From Betaproteobacteria bacterium (GTDB lineage: Bacteria; Pseudomonadota; Gammaproteobacteria; Burkholderiales; Thiobacillaceae): 5,862 nt of DNA. Shown here piece by piece: positions 1 through 5,862 of the stretch. A program made the translations under genes and the position numbers. The stretch spans positions 1 to 5,862 of the forward strand of contig VGVU01000078.1 in assembly GCA_016873905.1 (NCBI GenBank). Reading direction: 5' to 3'. Every line of letters starts with the position of its first letter. Within the stretch, counting starts at the first letter, position 1. Below the pieces are notes generated by a model. The model had not been told where the DNA came from, ran no database searches, and saw only the letters and a list, made by a program, of their open reading frames with translations.

Positions 1-442
1 TGGCCACCACCAGCAGCCCCGAGGTATCCTTGTCCAGCCGATGCACGATCCCTGCACGCGGCAGGTTCACCGCCTCCGGGCTATGGTGCAGCAAGGCATT
101 CATCAAGGTCCCCGTCCAGTTGCCGGCACCTGGATGGACCACCAGACCCGCCGGTTTGTTGATCACCAGAATGTGGTCATCCTCGTACACCACAGCAAGG
201 TCCATCGCCTCGGGCGCATGATCGGCCTCTTGCGGCACGGGCATTGTGACTACCTCGATGCGGTCACCGCTATAAACCTTGTGCCGCACCGGCACGACTC
301 GGCCAGCCACGGTAATCTGACCGGCCTCGATCCACTGCTGCAGACGGCCGCGCGAATACTCGGGCAACAAGCGCGCCACAACCTGGTCCAGGCGCAGACC
401 GGAAAGATCGGCTGGAATTTCAAGTACACGGAGTTCAGACAT
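1..442 (-). CDS. rluD: 23S rRNA pseudouridine synthase RluD, 5' part (C-terminus cut by window edge)
   Basis: RluD isomerises three uridines (1911, 1915 and 1917 in E. coli numbering) in helix 69 of 23S rRNA during late assembly of the large ribosomal subunit. The visible 147 residues begin with MSELRVLEIP. An S4 RNA-binding domain covers roughly residues 15-65, with core RLDQVVARLLPEYSRGRL. The pseudouridine synthase domain then begins near VVYEDDHILVINKPAGLVVHPGAGN (about 85-108 with its flanks). The RluA-family catalytic motif HRLDKDTSG lies at 134-142, and Asp137 is the expected nucleophile, equivalent to E. coli Asp139. The reading frame has no stop before the left edge; about half of the usual length of some 320 residues is missing. 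The start at 442 gives an N-terminus of family length, but no clear Shine-Dalgarno sequence precedes it. The gene is divergent from bamD, as in E. coli. The RluD rather than RluC assignment rests on overall similarity to E. coli RluD and on the bamD neighbour. Confidence 0.95.
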   Translation of the reverse strand, partial: MSELRVLEIPADLSGLRLDQVVARLLPEYSRGRLQQWIEAGQITVAGRVVPVRHKVYSGDRIEVVTMPVPQEADHAPEAMDLAVVYEDDHILVINKPAGLVVHPGAGNWTGTLMNALLHHSPEAVNLPRAGIVHRLDKDTSGLLVVA

Positions 443-535
443 AACGCATCACGGTCATTAGATAGACGCAGGCAGCAGACAACGGGCATGGCATAATCAC
501 GCGGTCTATCTTCCCGTCCTCTCGAAGACCGCGCC
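443..535. promoter_or_regulatory. Divergent rluD/bamD intergenic region with weak bamD promoter candidate
   Basis: These 93 bp separate two divergently transcribed genes and so must contain start signals for both, unless promoters lie inside the coding regions. On the plus strand, CATAAT at 492-497 is a plausible -10 element, giving a bamD leader of roughly 30 nt. No good -35 element sits at the proper distance upstream of it. On the minus strand, TCTAAT lies close to the rluD start but has only a poor TTGTCT partner at a short spacing of 14 bp. The bamD ribosome binding site is weak: GAAG at 524-527, eight bases before the ATG. The region is seen directly; the promoter elements are inferred and uncertain. 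Confidence 0.3.
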
Positions 536-1336
536 ATGAACCGAATTCTAGCCTCCCTTCTGTTTGCCTCGGCGATTACCGTGACCCTGCCGGGTTGCAG
601 CTTGTTGCCCGAGCAGATCGACGAAACCAAGAACTGGTCCGCGCAGAAATTGTTTGGCAAGGCCAAGGAGGCGGTGACAGAAGGCAACTACGCGCAGGGA
701 ATCAAACTCTTCGAGAAACTGGAGGCCCGCTACCCCTATGGTGCGCACGCCAGCCAGGCGCAACTTGAAGTCGCCTACGCCTATTACAAGGACAACGAAC
801 CGGAGTCGGCCACTGCCACGCTGGACCGTTTCCTGCAGCAACACCCGGCGCACCCCCATGTGGACTACGCCCTCTATCTGAAAGGCATGGTCAACTTCAT
901 CGAGGACAACGGCCTGCTGGCACGCCTCGGCAGCCAGGACATGAGTGAACGCGATCCCCGCGCCGCGCACGAGGCCTTCCTCGCCTTCAAGGTCCTGGTC
1001 GAGCGTTTCCCGGACAGCCGCTACAGTGAAGACGCCCGTGGCCGCATGCACTATCTGGTCAATGCCCTCGGCGCTCACGAACTGCATGTGGCGCGTTACT
1101 ACTTCAAACGCGGCGCCTATGTCGCCGCCGCCAACCGCACCAAATATATCGTCGAGCATTATCAGACCACGAAATCGGCTGAAGAGGCCCTGGCCCTGAT
1201 GGCCCAGAGCTATGAACACCTGGGGATGAAGGATCTGGCGCAGGACGCCCTGCGCGTGCTCAAGCAAAACTACCCGCAAAGCGTCTGGCTCTCTGGCGGC
1301 CCCAAGCAGGATGCGCCGTGGTGGAAGCTCTGGTAA
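536..1336 (+). CDS. bamD: Outer membrane protein assembly factor BamD (lipoprotein, TPR)
   Basis: BamD (formerly YfiO or ComL) is the essential lipoprotein of the BAM complex. It sits on the periplasmic face of the outer membrane, binds BamA and helps deliver unfolded beta-barrel proteins. The 266-residue product starts with a short lipoprotein signal peptide: MNR, a hydrophobic core, then lipobox LPGC with the acylated Cys21. The mature part is helical with TPR-like repeats, seen for example around 36-66 (AKEAVTEGNYAQGIKLFEKL), 76-103, 143-162 and 185-212. The segment RGAYVAAANR (192-201) matches E. coli RGAYVAVVNR; Arg201 corresponds to E. coli Arg197, a position implicated by suppressor genetics in signalling to BamA. 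The protein is about 20 residues longer than E. coli BamD (245), ending in an aromatic tail, PWWKLW. Divergence from rluD supports the name. The relA homologue follows after 33 bp, so co-transcription is likely. Confidence 0.95.
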   Translation: MNRILASLLFASAITVTLPGCSLLPEQIDETKNWSAQKLFGKAKEAVTEGNYAQGIKLFEKLEARYPYGAHASQAQLEVAYAYYKDNEPESATATLDRFLQQHPAHPHVDYALYLKGMVNFIEDNGLLARLGSQDMSERDPRAAHEAFLAFKVLVERFPDSRYSEDARGRMHYLVNALGAHELHVARYYFKRGAYVAAANRTKYIVEHYQTTKSAEEALALMAQSYEHLGMKDLAQDALRVLKQNYPQSVWLSGGPKQDAPWWKLW

Positions 1337-1369
1337 GCGGTGATTCCTCGTTAAACCGTGCTTTAAGCT

Positions 1370-3523
1370 GTGTTAACTGATTCATCCCGCGATGCGGCGG
1401 ACTGGCTAGATCAACTCGAATCGCGCCAATCGGGCTCGAACCCGGACAAGACCGCCATCGTCCGTCAGGTCTGGCAGAGCGTTGCCGAGACCCTCGCTGA
1501 TCGCCTCACCCCTGGCGGCACACCGCTCCTCGCCCACGCCCTGGGTGCCTGCCAACGGCTTGACCGCATGGGTTTTGACGGCGAGACCCTGGCAGCCACC
1601 CTTCTCTCCGCCCTGCCCGAAGACCAGCTCGATCCCGAGCGCCTGAAAAAACTTTACGGCCCGCACATCGCCAGCCTCGCCCTGGGTGCTGCCCGCCTCA
1701 ACCGCATGGATCACCTCCTCACGGAGGTCGAGGGGGGTCAGGAAGAACTGTTGCGGCACATGCTGCTGGCCATGTCTGACGACCTGCGCGTGGTGCTGAT
1801 CAAGCTCGCCGAACGCACCCAGACCCTGCGCGAACTGGCCCACGCCAGTCCCGCCCTGCGGGAACAGGCCGCCCTCGAGGCCAGAAAACTCTACGCCCCG
1901 CTCGCCAACCGCCTCGGCGTCTGGCAGTTCAAGTGGGAGCTCGAAGACCTCGCCTGTCGCTATCTGGAACCGGACACCTACAAGACCATCGCCCGCCATC
2001 TGGACGAAAAACGGGGCGATCGCGAGCGCTCTATCGAGGCGATCAAGGCACAGCTGATCCAGGCCCTCACCGAGGCCAATCTATCCCCCTTTGATGTCGC
2101 CGGACGCCCCAAACACATCGCCAGCATCCTCGCCAAGATGCGCAAGAAGGCCCTCAGCTTCGACGAGCTCTACGATGTGCGTGCCGTGCGCGTGCTGGTT
2201 GACGACATCAAGGACTGCTACCTTGTCCTCGGCATCGTCCACAGTTTGTGGCAGCCCATCCCCGGCCAGTTCGACGACTACATCTCGCGCCCCAAGGGTA
2301 ACGGCTATCAAAGCCTGCACACCGCCGTCATCGGCCCCGAAGACAAGGCCCTGGAGGTGCAGATTCGCACCCACGCCATGCACCACGAGTCCGAACTCGG
2401 CGTGGCCGCCCACTGGCGTTACAAGGAAGGCGGCGGAAATAGCCAGGCGCACCTGCAGGAAAAGATCGCCTGGGTGCGCCAGCTCCTCGCCTGGCGTCAG
2501 GAAATCGCCGACAGCGATGCGCTGGCCCACCATTTTCACCACGAACTGTTTCAGGACGAGGTCTTCGCGCTGACGCCGCAGGGCCGCGTCATCGCCCTCA
2601 CCCAAGGGGCCACGCCCCTCGATTTTGCCTACGCCCTGCACACCGATCTCGGCCATCGCTGTCGCGGTGCCAAGCTGGACGGCGTGCTGGTTCCGCTGGA
2701 TACCCCGCTCAAGACCGGCCAGCGGGTCGAGATCCTGACCACCAAGCAAGGCGCGCCGAGCCGCGACTGGATGAACCCGTCACTGGGTTACCTGAAGACC
2801 AGCCGCGCCCGCAACAAGGTGCGGCAATGGTTCCGCCTGCAGGAGATGGATCGCAACATCGAGGAAGGCCGCGACATCCTCAGCCGCGAACTCCACCGCC
2901 TGGGCCTGGAACAGATCGGGATCGACAAGGTCGCCGAACGACTCAAATTTGCCCACCTTGATGAGCTCTACGCCGCCCTCGGACGCGGCGAACTGGGTGC
3001 CGGTCAACTCGAACGGAGCCTCACCCAGCACTTTGTCCCACCACCGCCCAAGGCCCTACCCAGTGCCCGCAAGGTCGCCAGCAGCACGGGCATCCTGATC
3101 GCCGGCGAGGGCGGTTTTCTGGTGCAACTGGCACGCTGTTGCCGGCCGGTACCCCCCGATCCCATCGTCGGCTACACCACGCAAGGGCGTGGCGTGACCG
3201 TGCACCGCGCCGGTTGTGCCACCCTGCGCAATCTCCCGCCCGAGCGCCAGGCCCGCCTGCTGGAAGCCACCTGGAGCGGCGGGACCAGCGGTGCCTACCA
3301 TATCGACTGCGAACTGACCGTACAAACCGACCACGATCCGCTACGCGACTTGTCCGACCTGTTCGCGCAAGAAAAAATCGGCGTCCTCAAGATGGAGCGG
3401 CTTCCCGCCAAGGATCTCACCCGCCTGCGCCTCACCGTCCAGGTGCAAAACCTCGATCAGCTCACGCGCTTCCTCACCCGCGCCCGTCACCTGCCCGGGA
3501 TCCTCGCCGCGCGACGGGCTTAG
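1370..3523 (+). CDS. relA: RelA-type GTP pyrophosphokinase, (p)ppGpp synthetase with degenerate hydrolase domain
   Basis: RelA transfers pyrophosphate from ATP to GTP or GDP on stalled ribosomes carrying uncharged tRNA, making the alarmone (p)ppGpp. The 717-residue product (E. coli RelA is 744) has the long RSH layout. A pseudo-hydrolase domain spans about 45-150; the HDxxED of active hydrolases reads SALPED at 80-85, so hydrolysis should be absent. The synthetase domain (about 235-355) has RPKHI 246-250, YDVRAVRV with catalytic Asp269, QFDD 300-303 where RelA proteins typically have ExDD, GNGYQSLH 310-317, EVQIRT with catalytic Glu329, and ELGVAAHW. A TGS domain (about 396-458) and a helical region follow. 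A zinc-finger-like/RIS domain has Cys590-Cys591 and Cys616, and an ACT/RRM domain occupies about 644-717. GTG at 1370 is the first usable start, because an in-frame stop lies at 1364-1366 and the next in-frame ATG is codon 67. No strong Shine-Dalgarno sequence is visible, so translational coupling to bamD is possible. RelA rather than SpoT is well supported by the dead HD motif and the FDD motif. Confidence 0.93.
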   Translation: MLTDSSRDAADWLDQLESRQSGSNPDKTAIVRQVWQSVAETLADRLTPGGTPLLAHALGACQRLDRMGFDGETLAATLLSALPEDQLDPERLKKLYGPHIASLALGAARLNRMDHLLTEVEGGQEELLRHMLLAMSDDLRVVLIKLAERTQTLRELAHASPALREQAALEARKLYAPLANRLGVWQFKWELEDLACRYLEPDTYKTIARHLDEKRGDRERSIEAIKAQLIQALTEANLSPFDVAGRPKHIASILAKMRKKALSFDELYDVRAVRVLVDDIKDCYLVLGIVHSLWQPIPGQFDDYISRPKGNGYQSLHTAVIGPEDKALEVQIRTHAMHHESELGVAAHWRYKEGGGNSQAHLQEKIAWVRQLLAWRQEIADSDALAHHFHHELFQDEVFALTPQGRVIALTQGATPLDFAYALHTDLGHRCRGAKLDGVLVPLDTPLKTGQRVEILTTKQGAPSRDWMNPSLGYLKTSRARNKVRQWFRLQEMDRNIEEGRDILSRELHRLGLEQIGIDKVAERLKFAHLDELYAALGRGELGAGQLERSLTQHFVPPPPKALPSARKVASSTGILIAGEGGFLVQLARCCRPVPPDPIVGYTTQGRGVTVHRAGCATLRNLPPERQARLLEATWSGGTSGAYHIDCELTVQTDHDPLRDLSDLFAQEKIGVLKMERLPAKDLTRLRLTVQVQNLDQLTRFLTRARHLPGILAARRA

Positions 3524-3535
3524 GCGGCCCGCCGC
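3511..3535. terminator. Imperfect hairpin in the relA/clpB convergent junction, no T-run
   Basis: CGGGC (3515-3519) pairs with GCCCG (3527-3531) around a 7-base loop. After an A-C mismatch, GCG (3511-3513) pairs with CGC (3533-3535), giving an 8-bp interrupted stem. The hairpin overlaps the relA stop codon and lies just beyond the clpB stop. Neither strand has the run of T residues that an intrinsic terminator needs. It could be a shared 3'-end stabilising structure or chance pairing in GC-rich DNA. Termination here may depend on Rho instead. Confidence 0.25.
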
Positions 3536-3550
3536 ACGATCCGCACAGAC

Positions 3551-5862
3551 TTACCGCTTGTCGAAGCGGAAAACTCCGTCCGCAACATCGACGCGGATGG
3601 TGTCCTTGGCGGCGAAGTGGCCGGCGAGGATCTCGCGAGCCAGGCGGTTCTCGATCTCCTGCTGAATCGCACGCTTGAGCGGCCGCGCACCGTAGATCGG
3701 GTCAAAACCGGCGCGGGCGACCTCGGCCAAGGCGGCCTCGGAGACCTCCAGTTTCATCTCCATCTGGGCCAGGCGTTTTTCCAGCCCGGCCAACTGGATA
3801 CGCGCAATCGAGGCGATATGCCGCTCGTCCAGGGCATGGAACACGACCACCTCATCCAGGCGGTTGATGAATTCGGGGCGGAAGTAAGACTTCACCTCAC
3901 CCAACACGGCGAGCTTGATGACCTGGTAATCGTCGCCCGCCATCTGCTGGATCATCTGACTGCCCAGATTGGAGGTCATGACCACCACGGTATTCTTGAA
4001 GTCCACCGTGCGCCCTTGGCCATCGGTGAGACGGCCGTCGTCCAACACCTGCAACAACACATTGAACACATCCGGGTGCGCCTTTTCCACTTCGTCGAGC
4101 AGGATGACGCTATACGGCTTGCGGCGCACGGCCTCGGTCAGATAACCGCCCTCTTCATAGCCGACATAGCCGGGCGGCGCCCCGATCAGGCGGGCGACCG
4201 AGTGTTTTTCCATGAACTCGCTCATGTCGATGCGGATGAGATGTTCCTGCGAATCGAACAGGAATTCGGCCAGGGTCTTGCACAGCTCGGTCTTGCCCAC
4301 GCCGGTCGGACCCAGGAACAGGAAGGAGCCATAGGGGCGATTCGGGTCGGACAGGCCTGAACGCGAACGACGAATCGCATCCGCGACCACGCGCACCGCC
4401 TCGTTCTGACCGATGACGCGCGCGTGCAAACGGTCTTCCATGGCCAACAGCTTGTCACGCTCGCCCTGCAACATCTTGGCAACCGGGATGCCGGTGGCAC
4501 GCGACACCACCTCGGCGATCTCGTCGGCGCCCACCTCTTTGCGCAACAGCTTGAAGCTGCGCTTGCCATCGCCATCGCCCGCCGCCTCGGCCTGTTTCAA
4601 CTGCACCTCCAGTTGCGGCAGCTTGCCGTACTGGATCTCGGCCACGCGGTCGAGTTTGCCCTGGCGTTGCAGATCGGCCATCTCACTCTTCAAGTGGTCG
4701 ATTTCTTCCTTGATGTGGGCCGAGCCCTGGACGCTGGCCTTCTCCGCCTTCCAGATCTCTTCCAGATCGGCGTATTCCTTTTCCAGCTTGCGGATCTCGT
4801 CTTCCAACAAGCTCAGGCGTTTCTGCGAGGCCTCATCCTTCTCACGCTTGACGGCCTCGCGCTCGATCTTGAGCTGAATCAGGCGGCGGTCGAGTTTGTC
4901 CATCACCTCGGGCTTGGAGTCGATCTCCATCTTGATGCGCGACGCCGCCTCGTCGATCAGGTCGATGGCCTTGTCGGGAAGAAAACGGTCCGTGATATAG
5001 CGATGCGACAACTCGGCCGCCGCGACGATGGCCGGGTCGGTGATCTCGACGCTGTGATGCAACTCGTACTTTTCCTGCAGGCCCCGCAGGATGGCAATGG
5101 TCGCCTCCACCGACGGCTCATCGACCAACACCTTCTGGAAGCGCCTTTCCAAGGCCGCATCTTTTTCGATGTATTTACGATATTCGTCCAGCGTGGTGGC
5201 GCCGATGCAGTGCAACTCACCCCGCGCCAGGGCCGGTTTCAGCATGTTTCCGGCATCCATGGCGCCCTCAGCCTTGCCGGCACCGACCATGGTGTGAATC
5301 TCGTCGATGAACAGGATGATGCGGCCCTCGTCTTGCGCCACCTCCTTCAGCACCGATTTCAGGCGCTCCTCGAACTCACCGCGATATTTAGCGCCGGCCA
5401 GAAGGCCAGCCATGTCCAGCACCAACACGCGCTTGCCCTTCAGCGTTTCCGGCACCTCGCCGTTAATAATGCGCTGCGCCAGGCCCTCAACGATCGCGGT
5501 CTTGCCCACGCCCGGCTCGCCGATCAGCACCGGGTTGTTTTTGGTGCGCCGCTGCAAGACCTGGATGGCGCGACGAATCTCGTCGTCGCGGCCAATCACG
5601 GGGTCCAGCTTGCCAGCCCGGGCACGGTCGGTCAGGTCCAGCGTGTATTTTTTCAGCGCTTCGCGCTGGCCTTCGGCATCGGCCGATCCCACCTTTTCGC
5701 TGCCGCGCAGAGTGTCAACAGCCGCCTCCAGATGAGCGCGATCGGCCCCATGCTGCTTGAGGATGCGCCCGGCATCACCCTTATCGGCCAGGCAGGCAAG
5801 CAGGAACAACTCACTGGCGATAAAGCTGTCGCCGCGCTTGGTCGCCTCCTTGTCCGTCAGGT
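3551..5862 (-). CDS. clpB: ATP-dependent disaggregase ClpB (Hsp104/ClpB AAA+ chaperone), N-terminus cut by window edge
   Basis: ClpB is a cytosolic hexameric AAA+ machine that works with DnaK to thread polypeptides out of aggregates after heat stress. The frame is open to the right edge, giving 769 visible codons (numbered here from the codon at 5860); the first aligns with about residue 93 of E. coli ClpB (857), so some 92 residues are missing. In order: the end of the Clp N domain (to about 50); NBD1 with Walker A GEPGVGKT 114-121, pore-loop Tyr159, Walker B ILFIDE near 182-187, sensor GATT and arginine fingers in ERRF (238-241); the coiled-coil middle domain, about 323-426, which marks ClpB/Hsp104 rather than ClpA; NBD2 with Walker A GPTGVGKT 517-524, pore loop GYVG (Tyr565), Walker B LLDE 587-590 and sensor-2 GARP near 724-727. 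A TTG at 5809 is not the true start, because matching ClpB sequence continues upstream of it. The promoter is outside the window. The gene converges on relA with a 27-bp gap. Confidence 0.97.
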   Translation of the reverse strand, partial: LTDKEATKRGDSFIASELFLLACLADKGDAGRILKQHGADRAHLEAAVDTLRGSEKVGSADAEGQREALKKYTLDLTDRARAGKLDPVIGRDDEIRRAIQVLQRRTKNNPVLIGEPGVGKTAIVEGLAQRIINGEVPETLKGKRVLVLDMAGLLAGAKYRGEFEERLKSVLKEVAQDEGRIILFIDEIHTMVGAGKAEGAMDAGNMLKPALARGELHCIGATTLDEYRKYIEKDAALERRFQKVLVDEPSVEATIAILRGLQEKYELHHSVEITDPAIVAAAELSHRYITDRFLPDKAIDLIDEAASRIKMEIDSKPEVMDKLDRRLIQLKIEREAVKREKDEASQKRLSLLEDEIRKLEKEYADLEEIWKAEKASVQGSAHIKEEIDHLKSEMADLQRQGKLDRVAEIQYGKLPQLEVQLKQAEAAGDGDGKRSFKLLRKEVGADEIAEVVSRATGIPVAKMLQGERDKLLAMEDRLHARVIGQNEAVRVVADAIRRSRSGLSDPNRPYGSFLFLGPTGVGKTELCKTLAEFLFDSQEHLIRIDMSEFMEKHSVARLIGAPPGYVGYEEGGYLTEAVRRKPYSVILLDEVEKAHPDVFNVLLQVLDDGRLTDGQGRTVDFKNTVVVMTSNLGSQMIQQMAGDDYQVIKLAVLGEVKSYFRPEFINRLDEVVVFHALDERHIASIARIQLAGLEKRLAQMEMKLEVSEAALAEVARAGFDPIYGARPLKRAIQQEIENRLAREILAGHFAAKDTIRVDVADGVFRFDKR
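5690..5692 (-). promoter_or_regulatory. Possible internal GTG start for a short ClpB isoform
   Basis: E. coli clpB mRNA is also translated from an internal GTG at Val149, giving a shorter form without the N domain. Visible codon 57 here aligns without gaps to that valine (E. coli RGGESV, here RGSEKV) and is also GTG. A purine-rich GCGAAAAG lies directly before it, but it touches the codon, which is too close for a normal Shine-Dalgarno spacing. The aligned codon is seen; its use as a start is inferred. Confidence 0.3.

Noticed and set aside
41..496. 151-codon open frame on the plus strand across the left end
   Set aside because: It is antisense to rluD, whose minus-strand frame carries unmistakable S4 and HRLDKDTSG motifs.
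250..687. 145-codon minus-strand frame spanning the rluD/bamD gap
   Set aside because: It overlaps rluD out of frame and bamD antisense, and encodes nothing recognisable. Accepting it would contradict two well-supported genes.
548..1279. 243-codon open frame on the minus strand
   Set aside because: It is the antisense shadow of bamD, with no independent family match, start signal or spacing.
1351..1366. TTAAA / TTTAA inverted repeat between bamD and relA as a terminator
   Set aside because: The stem is only 5 AT-rich base pairs with no following T-run; it is too weak to call.
2081..2749. 222-codon minus-strand frame opposite the RelA synthetase and TGS region
   Set aside because: It is an antisense shadow of a conserved coding region, with low-complexity Gly/Val/Leu-rich content.
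3617..4360. 247-codon open frame on the plus strand, antisense to clpB
   Set aside because: It lies wholly opposite the NBD2 region of clpB. The GC-rich codon pattern of clpB readily opens antisense frames, and the product has no recognisable domain.
5809..5811. TTG as the clpB start codon
   Set aside because: In-frame sequence upstream (KRGDSFIASE) matches the ClpB N domain, so the gene continues past the window edge.

Overview
The window is ordinary, gene-dense core chromosome from a GC-rich proteobacterium. The divergent rluD/bamD pair is a conserved arrangement in Gammaproteobacteria and also occurs in Betaproteobacteria. The proteins resemble E. coli RluD, BamD, RelA and ClpB along their visible lengths. 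A few details look to me more like betaproteobacterial or deep-branching gammaproteobacterial versions: the 'PPD' after the RelA cysteine pair and 'RATGIPV' at the start of the second ClpB ATPase domain. That is judged from memory, so the class is left open.

Layout: (1) at the left edge, on the minus strand, the 5' part of rluD (23S rRNA pseudouridine synthase), which runs out of the window; (2) a 93-bp divergent intergenic region that must hold the start signals of rluD and bamD; (3) bamD on the plus strand, an outer-membrane lipoprotein of the BAM complex; (4) after 33 bp, on the same strand, a monofunctional RelA-type (p)ppGpp synthetase starting at GTG; (5) a 27-bp convergent gap with an imperfect hairpin and no T-run; (6) clpB on the minus strand, filling the rest of the window and lacking about its first 92 codons at the right edge.

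Functionally the genes serve ribosome maturation (RluD), outer-membrane protein assembly (BamD), the starvation alarmone (RelA) and protein disaggregation (ClpB). bamD and relA are close enough to be co-transcribed, which would place the stringent-response synthetase behind an essential envelope gene. In E. coli, as I recall it, clpB follows rluD and pgeF on the same strand. Here it lies on the far side of bamD-relA, so the neighbourhood is rearranged relative to E. coli. I found no mobile element, CRISPR array, tRNA, rRNA, phage gene or long repeat, no gene-free stretch above 100 bp, and no candidate for an undescribed system. The points worth a second look are residue substitutions in RelA and ClpB, the gene order, and the very tight relA/clpB convergence.
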